64,000 bases of DNA from Streptomyces sp. NBC_01231. Lineage in GTDB: Bacteria > Actinomycetota > Actinomycetes > Streptomycetales > Streptomycetaceae. Location of the stretch: assembly GCA_035999765.1 (NCBI GenBank), contig CP108521.1, forward strand, positions 1,426,001-1,490,000, given 5' to 3'. Positions 50,472-59,668 of the stretch are shown in pieces. Each line of letters opens with the position of its first letter. Position 1 is the first letter of the stretch. The notes beneath the pieces were generated by a model. That model was not told where the DNA came from. It made no database searches and saw only the letters and a program-made list of their open reading frames with translations. The translations under genes were made by a program, and so were the position numbers.

Positions 50472-51965
50472 TCACCTGCCCGCCACTGACGGCGCGGTTC
50501 CACCGGCGGGTGGCGGCTGACTCGCTGATACCTCCGGGCCGGTAGTGGGCGCGGCCTCCGCGGATACGTCCGGACCGGTGGGCGCGGCCTCCGCGGGTAC
50601 GTCCGGGCCGGTGGGCGGGGCCTCCGCGGGCGTACCGTCGGCGGACCCGTCCAGGCAGTCGACGAAACTGACGAGTTCGGGCTGATCGGCGCCTTCGAAA
50701 ACCACGAACTCGCTCTCCGGATGACTGCGGAGCAGACACATGTCGTAGCGGGCGACGGTCGGCAGGGGGCCCTGCTGAGCGGTCGTCCGGTACTCGTGGC
50801 GGCCCACCAACTGGCAGGAGTCGTAGCGGATCAGCGGTCCTCGCGGCCCCACCGTGTAGCGGTGCGGACGTACTTCGGCCGCGTAGTCCTTGAAAGCGAG
50901 TCCGGTGTCGTCGCAGTCGCTGAAGTGGATCGTTCCGCTCTTCCACGTGCTGTCGATGATCCGCACGTCCGGGTTGCGCACCTCGAACCGGATGTCCTCC
51001 GCGTGGAACCGCTGCACCGAGTCGTGGTGCTGGGCGACGGGGAAGCGGAAGAACGTACTGGTGGTGCCGTACTCCTCGGTGCTCTGGGGGCGAGTGCCGG
51101 TGATGATGTACGAGCCACCCCGGCAGGAGATCGATCCTCCGTAGGGGAACTCGAGGAAGTTGCCCCACCCGTACTCGACCTTCATGTCGTTGAACCAGTA
51201 GTTGAGGAACTGGTCCTGGTCGTTGGGGTCGGACTGCTTGCGCCCCGTGAGACCCGAGTACAGGAAGGCCCGGCGGTAGCTGCCACCGACCCGGCACGCC
51301 TCCCACAGCATCTCCGAGTTGGTGTCCGTGCCGTCCAGGGCGAACCCGAACTCCCACTCCCCCATCCACTCGCACTCCGAGAACCGGTAGTCCTGCGCCT
51401 GCCCGGTGGAGAACGAGCTGAAGAAGGAGGCGCCCGGCGTGGCCGAGCGGAACTGCATGCGCTCGAAGGAGAGATTGGCCCAGATGTTCTCGTTGCGGCA
51501 CATGTAGGAGCCCGGGCCGACGTCGGGACGGAACACCAGGGTGGTCATGCGCTTGCCCGCACCGGAGAATCGCAGCCCGTTGGTCGGCTGCGTCGGAGCG
51601 ACACCGTTCATCAGCGCGTACGGACGGGTGATGAGGAACTCTCCGGCCGGAATCTCGATCACCGTGCGCCCGACCCCGCGAAGAACCCGGTCGGCCGCGA
51701 GCTGGTAGGCGCGTTCGAACGCCCAACTGTCGTCGGCCCGCCCGTCGCCCACCGCTCCGAGGTCGGCCACATTGACCACGAACGTCCTGAGACCGGTGAA
51801 GGGACGGCCCAGCCCGGGGCCGACCGGGGTCACGGAGCCGTCCCCCGGGCCTACGGCGGCGGACGCGCTGTGGCCTGTCAGGGCCGTCGCGGCCAGCACC
51901 GAGGCTCCGCCACGCAGAATCTGCCGACGGCTGACACGAGGCATCCAGCCTGCCCTTTCTGCCAT
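50472..51965 (-). CDS. Tat-exported right-handed beta-helix protein
   Basis: A 497-residue exported protein. The signal has SRRQILRGG plus an Ala-rich core ending TGHSASA. The mature part starts with FVVNVADLGAVGDGRADDSWAFERAYQ, the N-terminal motif of pectin-lyase-like beta-helices acting on or binding polysaccharide, followed by turns such as LRFSGAGKRMTTLVF and IIDSTWKSGTIHFSDCDD. The last 65 residues are Pro/Ala/Glu repeats (11-12 residue unit around TGPDVPAEAAP), a likely wall-spanning or disordered tail. It is a lyase or a surface-polymer-modifying enzyme; catalytic residues cannot be assigned. The start is ATG 51965 with AAGAAGG. Confidence 0.82.
   Translation of the reverse strand: MAERAGWMPRVSRRQILRGGASVLAATALTGHSASAAVGPGDGSVTPVGPGLGRPFTGLRTFVVNVADLGAVGDGRADDSWAFERAYQLAADRVLRGVGRTVIEIPAGEFLITRPYALMNGVAPTQPTNGLRFSGAGKRMTTLVFRPDVGPGSYMCRNENIWANLSFERMQFRSATPGASFFSSFSTGQAQDYRFSECEWMGEWEFGFALDGTDTNSEMLWEACRVGGSYRRAFLYSGLTGRKQSDPNDQDQFLNYWFNDMKVEYGWGNFLEFPYGGSISCRGGSYIITGTRPQSTEEYGTTSTFFRFPVAQHHDSVQRFHAEDIRFEVRNPDVRIIDSTWKSGTIHFSDCDDTGLAFKDYAAEVRPHRYTVGPRGPLIRYDSCQLVGRHEYRTTAQQGPLPTVARYDMCLLRSHPESEFVVFEGADQPELVSFVDCLDGSADGTPAEAPPTGPDVPAEAAPTGPDVSAEAAPTTGPEVSASQPPPAGGTAPSVAGR
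50527..50640. repeat. 33-36 bp coding repeat in the beta-helix protein tail
   Basis: About three imperfect copies of a 33-36 bp unit (each with GCGGCCTCCGCGG- or GGGCCTCCGCGG-like core on the plus strand) encode PAEAPPTGPDV, PAEAAPTGPDV and SAEAAPTTGPEV on the minus strand. They are in frame, so copy number can change the tail length without disrupting the protein. Confidence 0.6.
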
Positions 51966-52006
51966 AATCGCCTTCTTTCCAGCAATTTCTCCAACTAAGG
52001 AGGAAA

Positions 52007-52708
52007 GTGTCCGAATTTGCCGAGGTACTGAGACAGCTGTCAACGGCGCAGAAGCCCTCGAAGGGGGCATCGCTCTACACCCTGTTCGTCAATCGTCCGG
52101 CCGGCCGTGTACTGGCCGCCGTGGCCTACCGAGTGGGCGCGACGCCCAATCAGCTGACCGTTCTGGGCGCCCTGTTCACCTTTCCGGCCCTGGCGGCGGT
52201 CGCCCTGCTGCCGCCCGGACCGACGATGGCCGTCTGCGTCGGCGCGGCTCTGGCAGTGGGGTTCGCCCTGGACGCGGCGGACGGTCAGCTCGCGCGCGGG
52301 CAGCGCTCGGGGAGCCCGTCCGGCGAATGGCTCGATCACGTCCTGGACTGCATCAAGATCGTCGCCCTCCACCTGGTGGTACTGGTGTCGTTCTACCGTT
52401 TCTTCTCCTTGCCCAGCCCGGCCTTTCTGCTGGCACCGATGGTGTTCCAGCTGGCCGCCGTGGTGATCTTCTTCGGCGGGATCCTGACGGAGAAACTCAA
52501 GCTGCGGACACCGGGCCGAGGCCAGGCCGGGTCGACGGCGGGATTGCGGTCCGTGCTGCTCCTGCCGGTCGACTACGGCCTGACCTGCATCAGCTTCCTA
52601 TTCCTGGGGAGTCAGCACGTCTTCCTTTCGGTGTACTGCGCGCTGCTGCTGGCCCATGTCCTGTTCATGGCCGTCTTTCTGGTCAAGTGGTTCCGCGAGT
52701 TGAGCTGA
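52007..52708 (+). CDS. CDP-alcohol phosphatidyltransferase family membrane protein
   Basis: A 233-residue integral membrane enzyme. The catalytic CDP-OH motif is complete: DAADGQLARGQRSGSPSGEWLDHVLD (D-x2-DG-x2-AR-x-G-x3-D-x3-D form), then several helices. It transfers a substituted phosphate group from a CDP-linked donor to an alcohol acceptor. The absence of a phospholipid context and the presence of a cytidylyltransferase opposite suggest a polymer- or lipid-head-group role. GTG 52007 has AAGGAGG very close upstream. Its last 111 bp overlap the end of the cytidylyltransferase gene on the other strand. Confidence 0.9.
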   Translation: MSEFAEVLRQLSTAQKPSKGASLYTLFVNRPAGRVLAAVAYRVGATPNQLTVLGALFTFPALAAVALLPPGPTMAVCVGAALAVGFALDAADGQLARGQRSGSPSGEWLDHVLDCIKIVALHLVVLVSFYRFFSLPSPAFLLAPMVFQLAAVVIFFGGILTEKLKLRTPGRGQAGSTAGLRSVLLLPVDYGLTCISFLFLGSQHVFLSVYCALLLAHVLFMAVFLVKWFRELS

Positions 52709-53146
52709 GCGGATCTCCGGCGGCTCGTGCCCGGACAGCATTTTCAGGGCGCCGCTCAGCAGGGTGCTGGAGGTGTGCCTGGTGTACGGGAAATAGACGA
52801 CCTCGACGCCCACCTTCGCGAAACGGCGCTCGAACTCTTCCCACTTGGGTGTTCCGCGCCAGTCGTCGCCCTTGAAGATGACGTGGAAACCGACCCTCTT
52901 CCAGGTGTTCAGCTTGTCGACCTCCGACTCCACGACGGCCTCGTCGACGTAGCGAACACTGCGGACGATGTCCAGGCGCTCGGCGAGCGGGATGACCGGA
53001 ACCTTGCCCTTCAAGCGCACGGTCAGGTCGTCGGTGGTCACTCCCGCGACGAGCCGGTCGCAGTGCTGGCGGGCCTCGCGCAGGATGTTGAGGTGTCCGA
53101 TGTGGAACAGGTCGTAGACGCCGGGTGCGAATCCGATGCGTGTCAC
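52598..53146 (-). CDS. Cytidylyltransferase (glycerol-3-phosphate type)
   Basis: A 182-residue nucleotidyltransferase. GVYDLFHIGHLNILREA carries the HxGH motif and RHTSSTLLS corresponds to the RTxGIST loop. Relatives (TagD, Gct) make CDP-glycerol from CTP and glycerol-3-phosphate, though other phospho-alcohols are possible. The last about 38 residues lie antisense to the convergent CDP-alcohol transferase gene and probably add little to function. GTG 53146 overlaps the stop of the propeller gene upstream (GTGA), so it is the last gene of the polysaccharide operon. Confidence 0.88.
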   Translation of the reverse strand: MTRIGFAPGVYDLFHIGHLNILREARQHCDRLVAGVTTDDLTVRLKGKVPVIPLAERLDIVRSVRYVDEAVVESEVDKLNTWKRVGFHVIFKGDDWRGTPKWEEFERRFAKVGVEVVYFPYTRHTSSTLLSGALKMLSGHEPPEIRSAQLAEPLDQKDGHEQDMGQQQRAVHRKEDVLTPQE

Positions 53147-54687
53147 GGTCGGCCACCCGCCGTTCTCGAGGGGGCCTTCGGCGGCGCGGTCACGGTCAGG
53201 GCGGCGGACTTGCGCGAGGTGTTCGTCCCGTCCGTCACCTCGATCGTGTACCGGTGGCGCGAGCCGGCCTTCACGGAGTCCGTGTAGCGCATCTGCGGGC
53301 GGTCCCAGTAGGTGGAGGACTCCGTCTGGCGTGCCACGAGCGTGCCGTCCCGGTAGATCTTGTAGGTCAGCGACGCGTCGTCACGGTCCCACGAGGCGCG
53401 CCAGGCGATGGTGACCTTGCCGGCCTCGGTGGCTGCGAGCGAGAGGGCGGGAACCTTCGGCGCTCCGGTGTCACGACTTCCGAAGCGGGTGATGCCCTGC
53501 TGCGGCTTCTCGTTGACCTGGGTGAACTCTCCGCCCACCCACAGGACCCCCTGCGCGACCGCCAGGGCGCGCGGCCCCACGTGCTCGCCGAGTCCGTCGT
53601 TGGTGTCGGGGAACCAGTGCAGGATCCTCCGGTCCGCCATCGACTGGGCCAGCAGGTGCTGCCGGTCCCCCCTGTCGGGGAACCCGCCGGGCGTCTCGGC
53701 GCAGTCGTGCGCGTGTGAGGCGCTGTAGAGGACTCCCTGGAAGGGCACGAGGGCCTGGGTGGCGCCGCGGCAGGTGTCCTTCCACACCATGGTGCCGTTG
53801 GTGAGACGGCCCGCGATGCGGCCGTCGAAGATGCCCGGCCCGTGGCCCTCGGCGCCCACGTAGAAACGGGTGGTGTCACGCGCGATCGCCTTCACCGACG
53901 ACTGGGGTGGGAACCAGCCCGGGTAGGACAGCAGCGTCGAGCCGCTGGTGGCGTTGAGGGTGACCAGCGCGCGGTCGTGGTTTCCGTTGACCGACTCGAA
54001 GTCGCCACCGACGAAGACCCTGCCGTGTGATGCCGCGGCCGACAGGGCGCGCACCGGGTGGTCGAGATCCGCCTTGAAGGGCAGCAGGGAGCCCTTGGGG
54101 GCGAAGGCGGCGATGCGATTCCTGACCTGACCGCTGACGCGGCCGAAATCGCCTCCGAGGTATACCGCGCTGTCCGTCGTGTCGACGGCCCGGACGGTGG
54201 CGGAGACAGAGGGGTGGAAGTCCTTGCTCAGTGAGCAGTCGGCGGTCTTGAGGGCGACCACGTTCGCCGCCCGGGTGGATCCGACGGTGTTGAAGGAACC
54301 GCCCACGTACAGCGTCCGGCCGTCGGGCGAGGCCTTCATGGCCCGCACGGTGTGGTTCAGGCCGGTGAACGACGGCGCGCAGGGCAGCAGCTTGCCGGTC
54401 GTGGCGTCGAACGCGGCGAAGTTGGTGCGTTTCACCGACCGTTGGCCGGGCGCGGCACCCGGCGGGCGGACGGTGCCGAAGGTTCCTCCGACATAGACGA
54501 CGCCGTTCGCCGAAGCCAGCGACCAGACGATGCCGTCCGTCTGCCAGGTGCTCAGCGGATCGGCGGCGAGCGGACCGGAGCCGTCGGCGGCCGCGGCGAG
54601 GGAGGCGTCGAGCAGGGCTGCGGTGCACACGAGGGTTGTGACGGCAGCCCTCGTGACCGACTTGGTACGGAGCTTTTTCAGGCGCAA
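53143..54687 (-). CDS. Secreted beta-propeller protein with C-terminal Fn3 domain
   Basis: A 514-residue exported protein: a Sec signal (RAAVTTLVCTAALLDASLAAAA) and repeated propeller blades with the motif VYVGGxFxxV (GVVYVGGTFGTV, TLYVGGSFNTVGS, AVYLGGDFGRVSG, RVFVGGDFESVNG, VLWVGGEFTQV). A fibronectin type III domain fills the last 110 residues (ITRFGSRDTGAPKVPALSLA to VTAPPK). It is probably an adhesive or polymer-binding surface protein. The start appears to be TTG 54687 with GGGGTG upstream. It follows the flippase gene by 85 bp on the same strand. Confidence 0.85.
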   Translation of the reverse strand: MRLKKLRTKSVTRAAVTTLVCTAALLDASLAAAADGSGPLAADPLSTWQTDGIVWSLASANGVVYVGGTFGTVRPPGAAPGQRSVKRTNFAAFDATTGKLLPCAPSFTGLNHTVRAMKASPDGRTLYVGGSFNTVGSTRAANVVALKTADCSLSKDFHPSVSATVRAVDTTDSAVYLGGDFGRVSGQVRNRIAAFAPKGSLLPFKADLDHPVRALSAAASHGRVFVGGDFESVNGNHDRALVTLNATSGSTLLSYPGWFPPQSSVKAIARDTTRFYVGAEGHGPGIFDGRIAGRLTNGTMVWKDTCRGATQALVPFQGVLYSASHAHDCAETPGGFPDRGDRQHLLAQSMADRRILHWFPDTNDGLGEHVGPRALAVAQGVLWVGGEFTQVNEKPQQGITRFGSRDTGAPKVPALSLAATEAGKVTIAWRASWDRDDASLTYKIYRDGTLVARQTESSTYWDRPQMRYTDSVKAGSRHRYTIEVTDGTNTSRKSAALTVTAPPKAPSRTAGGRP

Positions 54688-54772
54688 TGGACACCCCGGA
54701 TGGCAGTGGCGTGAGTGGAACGGAGGAAGTGACGCCGGCTGAGTGGGCCCGGACGGTCGACCGTGTCCGGTC

Positions 54773-56314
54773 TCATGCGGCGCGACGGCGCAGCACTCCG
54801 ACCAGCTCGCTCACCCTCAGCGACGTCCGATATCGCCACAAAGTAATAGCAAATACACACATTCCCAAAGCCATTCCCACGGCGAGTCCTGATGGCGTGT
54901 CACCTTCCAGCGCGCGGCAGGCCGCCAGCACGACCGAGACGGCCAGCCCGAGTCCGAGGGCGTTCACATAGCCGCCGTCCACGGACGTGAAGCCGAGGCG
55001 CAGCCGGATGAGCGCGGCCGCCGCGAGGTTCTCCACGATGACGGCCGCGCCCCAGGACACGGCGGCGCCGAGCACGCCCCAGGCCGGTACGGCGAAGACG
55101 CCGACGGTCAGCTGGACCGTGCACGCAGCGGCGGTGACGGCCAGATGCCAGGAGCTCTTGCCGGCCATGAGGAGCACGGTCTGGGCGTTGCCGACCGCGA
55201 CGTTGACCATCGAGGCGACGCACAACACCGTCAGGGCGGGCGCACCGTGGACGAACTCCGGTCCGAAGACCGACAGCACGGTCCGGGGGAACCCCGTGAC
55301 GAGGACGAACAGGGGCCAGGAGAAGAGCACGATCCAGCAGGTCGAGACGCGGTGCAGCTCGTGCGCCTCGCGGACCTTGTCGACCGCGAGCAGACGGCTG
55401 AGCTCCGGTGCGACGGCGAGCCGGACGGCGAGCTGGATGAGGGTGCCCGCGGTGACGACACGGCCGATGGCCGTGTACACGCCCGCCTCGTCGGCCGTGG
55501 CCAGGACCGACAGCAGGATGACGCCGATCCAGGCCGCGCTGATGTCGAAGACGGAGGAGACAGCGCGAGGCGCGGAGAAGCCCCAGAAGGTCCGCCAGGG
55601 CAGTGACCCGCTCCCCGTGGGGTACGTCGTGCCGTGGCCGGCGCGGCAGCGGCGCAGGGCGATCCAGGCGGCCACGGAGCCGGCCAGAGCGGGCAGCAGC
55701 CAAGCCGAGGCCAGGGACAGCAGTCCGGGCGCGTAGCAGGCCACGGGGACGGCGATCAGCACGCGCAGGACCGGTTTGCCGATCTGCTCCACGCCGACGA
55801 ACGGCACCACCGTCCCATAGCCCCGGGCCGCGCCGAGCAGGATCGCGCCCACGGTGGCGGCGGGCAGGAAGAGTCCGAAGAGCCGGACCAGGGCGACGGC
55901 GTCCGCGGGGGGCAGCTGAGGGAGGAGCGTGGTGGCCACCGCGGGGAACAAGACCAGGGGCACGGCGGCCGCGGTGGCGACGACGGCCGCCGGAAGGACG
56001 GCCATGCGAAGCAGCGAGCCCACCGAGCGGCCGTCGTCGACGGCGAGGTCGCGCGGGACGAAGCGGACAAGCCCGGTATCGGCACCGAGCTTGCAGGCGT
56101 TGCTGAGAATGGTGAACAGGGCGACGCCCGTGAAGATCGCTCCCGCCCCGCTCGCTCCGACGGCCCGGGTGATCAGACCGACGAGAAGAAAGGAGAAGGC
56201 GGCGTTCGCGACGGAACCCGCCATCCCCCACCACCCGCCCCGGGCGGCCACGGCCACCGCGCTCGGGGCGGTGGCCTCGGCGCGGCGGCGAGCGGTCGCT
56301 TCGGGTGCGGTCAT
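54773..56314 (-). CDS. Oligosaccharide flippase (Wzx-like, MOP superfamily)
   Basis: A 513-residue membrane protein with about 12-14 helices and the polysaccharide-biosynthesis-type arrangement: RGGWWGMAGSVANAAFSFLLVGLITRAVG first helix, FVPRDLAVDD loop, AAWIGVILLSVLATADEAGVYTAIGRVV mid-section. Flippases of this class move lipid-linked repeat units to the outer leaflet. ATG 56314 overlaps the wzz-like stop (ATGA). Cotranscribed with the chain-length and polymerase genes. Confidence 0.9.
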   Translation of the reverse strand: MTAPEATARRRAEATAPSAVAVAARGGWWGMAGSVANAAFSFLLVGLITRAVGASGAGAIFTGVALFTILSNACKLGADTGLVRFVPRDLAVDDGRSVGSLLRMAVLPAAVVATAAAVPLVLFPAVATTLLPQLPPADAVALVRLFGLFLPAATVGAILLGAARGYGTVVPFVGVEQIGKPVLRVLIAVPVACYAPGLLSLASAWLLPALAGSVAAWIALRRCRAGHGTTYPTGSGSLPWRTFWGFSAPRAVSSVFDISAAWIGVILLSVLATADEAGVYTAIGRVVTAGTLIQLAVRLAVAPELSRLLAVDKVREAHELHRVSTCWIVLFSWPLFVLVTGFPRTVLSVFGPEFVHGAPALTVLCVASMVNVAVGNAQTVLLMAGKSSWHLAVTAAACTVQLTVGVFAVPAWGVLGAAVSWGAAVIVENLAAAALIRLRLGFTSVDGGYVNALGLGLAVSVVLAACRALEGDTPSGLAVGMALGMCVFAITLWRYRTSLRVSELVGVLRRRAA

Positions 56315-57891
56315 CGACGCGAGGCCGTCAACAGGTCGTCCTGCAGGGGGAGATCCATGGACGATGCGTCGACGTGCGACGGGCGACGGTGCTTGGGACG
56401 GCGGAACAGGGCGCGGAGGCGACGGCGCGGGCGCCCGGCGTCGAGCACCGCCCCGAGGAGGCGTCCGCCGGCACAGCCGATCAGTTCCTGCACCTGCCTG
56501 AGGTCGTCCCGCCGGGTCCCGTCGAGGCCGGCGACCACGAGGATGCCGTCGACGCGCTGAGCGACCGCCAGGGCGTCGGCGTGCGCGAGGAAGGGCCCCG
56601 AGACGACGACTGTGGACGAGTTGGTTTCGGAGGCCGTCCCGTCGGCCTCGGAGGCGGTCGTCCGGGTGAACGGCCCGGCGCCGCCGCTCGACGCGAAGGC
56701 GAACCGACCGGCGGCGCCGGCGTCGACGAAGACACCGCCGTCGGTGGGGTACCCCTCCCCCGTGGCGGAGGCTCCGTACGGAACCAACGGCAGCCGGGCG
56801 GCAAGGCCGGAGGTGTCGGGAGCGGCGTCCACCAGCAGCACATCGCCCCCCTCCTCCACGAGGGCGGCGGCCAGGTTGGCCGCGACCTCCTCGGCGGCGC
56901 CACCCTTGCGGGGGGCCACGACGAGTACCTGGCCGGGGCCGGAGGCGCCGCCGATCTGCCGCAGCCGGAAGGCCAGGGCCTTGTACGCCTCCGTGCGAGG
57001 GCTGTCCGTGTGACCGACCGTCAGCAGATTGTCGTCGCCCCCGTCGTCGGAGGGCAGGATGCCGAGCACCGGCGCCCGCAGGGCGGCCCGTACCTCGCCG
57101 ACCGCCCGGACCCGGGTGTCCAGGGCGGAGCGCACCCAGGCCAGCACGATGCCGAGGAGGAGACCGCACGCCAGCCCGAGGGCGAGCAACGTGCGCAGGC
57201 CCGGCCCCACCGGCAGGGCGGGGGCCTGGGCCGCGCGGACGATGTCACCACCGTCGGTGTCGCGGGACCTGATGTCGAGGACGCGTTTTTGCAGGTTGTA
57301 GAGCTGGTTCTGCGCGGCGGGCTTGGCGGTCGCACGCTCCAGCTGGTCCTGGGCCAGCCGCTGGTTCAGCACGGCGATCTGCTGCTCCAGGGCGCGGGTG
57401 GCCCGCTGCACGGTGGCGTTGTTACGGATCTTGCGGTCGGCCAGATAGGCCTGGGCGAAGGCGTTGGCGCCACGCGCCGCGCGCTGGGGCGCACGGGCGG
57501 TGAACTCGAAGCGGAGCACCTGGGACTTGTTCGGGTTGGAGACCCGTACCCGGACCCCGAGCGTGCCGGCCTGGTGGTCGGGCCGGCCCAGGAGGCGCGC
57601 CGCCTGGTGGGCGACGGCCGCGCTGCCCGCGATCCGCTGCTCGGTGCTCATGCTGACCTGGTTGTCGGCGGAGACGCCGACCGCCCCGAAGGGATCGGTG
57701 GTGGAGCGCACGAGGACTTCGCTGGTGGCCGTGTAGGTGTGGGCTCGCTGCACAGACAGAGCCAGCCCGCCGAGCAGTCCCAGAAGGATGCCCAGCGTGA
57801 TGAGGACACGATGGCGCAGGAGCCGGCGCAGTTGGTCGCGTAGCTGGTCCGGCTCGTCGTACCGGTCGTCGAATGGAGTGGGGCCGGTCAC
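56311..57891 (-). CDS. Wzz/BY-kinase-like polysaccharide chain-length protein, kinase site degenerate
   Basis: A 526-residue protein combining a Wzz chain-length region (two membrane helices at about 28-48 and 232-252 with a coiled coil near 160-210) and a C-terminal BY-kinase-like domain. The Walker A region reads APRKGGAAEEV (326-336), not the usual GxxGxGKT/S. The Walker A' region retains VLLVDAAPDT (351-360), and there is no C-terminal tyrosine cluster. It should still regulate polymer length, but autokinase activity is doubtful. GTG 57891 has GGAGGG upstream; it overlaps both neighbours by 4 bp. Confidence 0.88.
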   Translation of the reverse strand: MTGPTPFDDRYDEPDQLRDQLRRLLRHRVLITLGILLGLLGGLALSVQRAHTYTATSEVLVRSTTDPFGAVGVSADNQVSMSTEQRIAGSAAVAHQAARLLGRPDHQAGTLGVRVRVSNPNKSQVLRFEFTARAPQRAARGANAFAQAYLADRKIRNNATVQRATRALEQQIAVLNQRLAQDQLERATAKPAAQNQLYNLQKRVLDIRSRDTDGGDIVRAAQAPALPVGPGLRTLLALGLACGLLLGIVLAWVRSALDTRVRAVGEVRAALRAPVLGILPSDDGGDDNLLTVGHTDSPRTEAYKALAFRLRQIGGASGPGQVLVVAPRKGGAAEEVAANLAAALVEEGGDVLLVDAAPDTSGLAARLPLVPYGASATGEGYPTDGGVFVDAGAAGRFAFASSGGAGPFTRTTASEADGTASETNSSTVVVSGPFLAHADALAVAQRVDGILVVAGLDGTRRDDLRQVQELIGCAGGRLLGAVLDAGRPRRRLRALFRRPKHRRPSHVDASSMDLPLQDDLLTASRR

Positions 57892-59372
57892 GGGTGCCCT
57901 CCTGTTCCGGAGATCGATGCATGACGGATGGGTCCGGTCGGCACCGCCGATGAGGGGAACCGGGATGCCCTGCCGGTAGGGGTGCTGATGAGCAGCGGGA
58001 TGGTCACCAGCAGCGTCAGCGGGCCCGCGATGCCTAGCAGGCTGCCGCGCAGGAAGACCATCTGGTAGAAGGCGAAGGCCGGGACCAACAGCGCCGCCAG
58101 GGTGCCCGGCCGGTCCCGGAGCCGGTGGTGTGCGTCGTCCATACGCCGTCCGGCCGCGCCGAACAGCCAGAACACGACGCCCACCGCCCACGGGCCGGCC
58201 CACAGGTAACTCTCGATCCACAAGGGTGCGGAAAGGTTGAGGAACTCGTATCCCGCGTACTCGGCGAGGGTGATGCCGGTGTCGTCCGGCTTCTCCGGCC
58301 ACATCGAGCGCGGCACCATGAACAGCGGGGGGCCGAGCGCGTCCTGGGGGGAGTATCCGTATTCCCGCGCGTAGTCGAGGCCGGTCTGCACCTGCTGGAA
58401 CGCGTCGTAGTCCCCGTTGTCGGTGAACTGGTCGGCGAGCGAGACGACGGTGACGTCCTCCCGGTCGCTGTAGCGGAAGTAGTCGCTGTACGGGAAGACG
58501 AGCAGGAGCGCCGCGATGAGGCCGGCCGCAGCGACGCGGAAGACGCGGGGCCGGCACAACCGGGGCATGGTGAACAGCAGGGTGAGCAGGACCGTGCCGA
58601 CCCAGAACCTCGGCTTGCTGATGGGGTTGTTGACGACGATGTTCAGCGCGAGGAGCACCGGCAGCAGCAGCCACCGGACACCGCGCAGCCACCGGTCGCC
58701 GCCGGGCAGGCGCGGTACCCGCAGCAGCCCCAGCAGCGCCCAGAACGCGGGCACCGACAGCGACCAGCTGAGCAACACCTGCAGGAAGGCGTCTTCCGCG
58801 TTGTCCGCGGCGCCGACCTTGATGATGGCCTGGCGACTGGTGAAGTACGCGCCCAGTCGGCCGGGCTGGCCCGAGATCAACAGCACCGCGAGCACGAGGG
58901 CGAGACCGCAGAGTGCCAGCAGGCGCCAGGGCGCGAGACGACGGGCGAGCAGTCGTTCCATGAGTCCCGGCGCGGTGGGGGTCCCGCTGGTGCGCCCCCG
59001 ACGGCCGGCGAGGGCCGCTCCGGCGCTGTAGGCGACGAGTCCGAGTTCGACGACTGCCACCGCCCCGAAGGTCGTCACCTCAGTGGTCCGATAGGGCCAT
59101 GGGTACGTGTCGGTGGCGAGCATCGTGAGGGGCGCGAGGCCGAGCCAGATGTAGGCGAAGACCCAGAAGCCGAAAGCGACGAACCGCACCGTGGTCGCGG
59201 AGAGCACCCGGGCGAGCGCACCACCGGTGTGCGCCACGACGACACCTTGCAGAGCGAGTGCGGCCGATACGTGCACGCCGTGCGACTGGAGGATCAGCCC
59301 CGGTAGCAAGACGGTCAGCACCACGGCCCAGACAGAGACCGCAGCCACACTGCGGACGCGCGCGTCCTGCAT
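57888..59372 (-). CDS. O-antigen/exopolysaccharide polymerase-like membrane protein (Wzy-like)
   Basis: A 494-residue polytopic membrane protein with about 11 helices and a large extracellular loop (REDVTVVSLADQFTDNGDYDAFQQ to SMWPEKPDDTGITLAEYAGYEF), the layout of Wzy polymerases and O-antigen ligases. Sequence within this group is poorly conserved, so the call relies on topology and on neighbours wzz and wzx. ATG 59372 has AGAGG upstream. It is the first gene of the minus-strand operon. Confidence 0.85.
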   Translation of the reverse strand: MQDARVRSVAAVSVWAVVLTVLLPGLILQSHGVHVSAALALQGVVVAHTGGALARVLSATTVRFVAFGFWVFAYIWLGLAPLTMLATDTYPWPYRTTEVTTFGAVAVVELGLVAYSAGAALAGRRGRTSGTPTAPGLMERLLARRLAPWRLLALCGLALVLAVLLISGQPGRLGAYFTSRQAIIKVGAADNAEDAFLQVLLSWSLSVPAFWALLGLLRVPRLPGGDRWLRGVRWLLLPVLLALNIVVNNPISKPRFWVGTVLLTLLFTMPRLCRPRVFRVAAAGLIAALLLVFPYSDYFRYSDREDVTVVSLADQFTDNGDYDAFQQVQTGLDYAREYGYSPQDALGPPLFMVPRSMWPEKPDDTGITLAEYAGYEFLNLSAPLWIESYLWAGPWAVGVVFWLFGAAGRRMDDAHHRLRDRPGTLAALLVPAFAFYQMVFLRGSLLGIAGPLTLLVTIPLLISTPTGRASRFPSSAVPTGPIRHASISGTGGHP

Positions 59373-59668
59373 CCCGACCTCTCTGCCGAACGAGTATTCA
59401 GGCTGAATCTTCACTGAAAGATATATAGCGTCTTTAATTCGTAAATCACCCCAGGCGCGCATGAATCACCCTCGTCAACGTGGTCATACCCGGACAGAGT
59501 CATCGGGTGATCTTGCATATCAGGCGGCGTGCCTTTTACCCCAAATCATGACAAATCTGCATAGCTTATCGCGCAGGTCTCCGCGCAGCCGGTGCCGGAA
59601 CGGCGTCACACGCGGCGGTGGACCGGCTGACCGCACATCAGATCTCCGGATTCCCAGAGGAGTTGCGC
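59373..59668. promoter_or_regulatory. AT-rich divergent promoter region of the polysaccharide locus
   Basis: These 296 bp contain no gene and are clearly less GC-rich than the surroundings. A TATATA (59422-59427) is a plausible -10 for the minus-strand polymerase operon; CATAGCTTA around 59561 is a candidate for the plus-strand epimerase. GATGACTC/ATCACC-type short repeats occur but I find no long palindrome. Confidence 0.5.
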
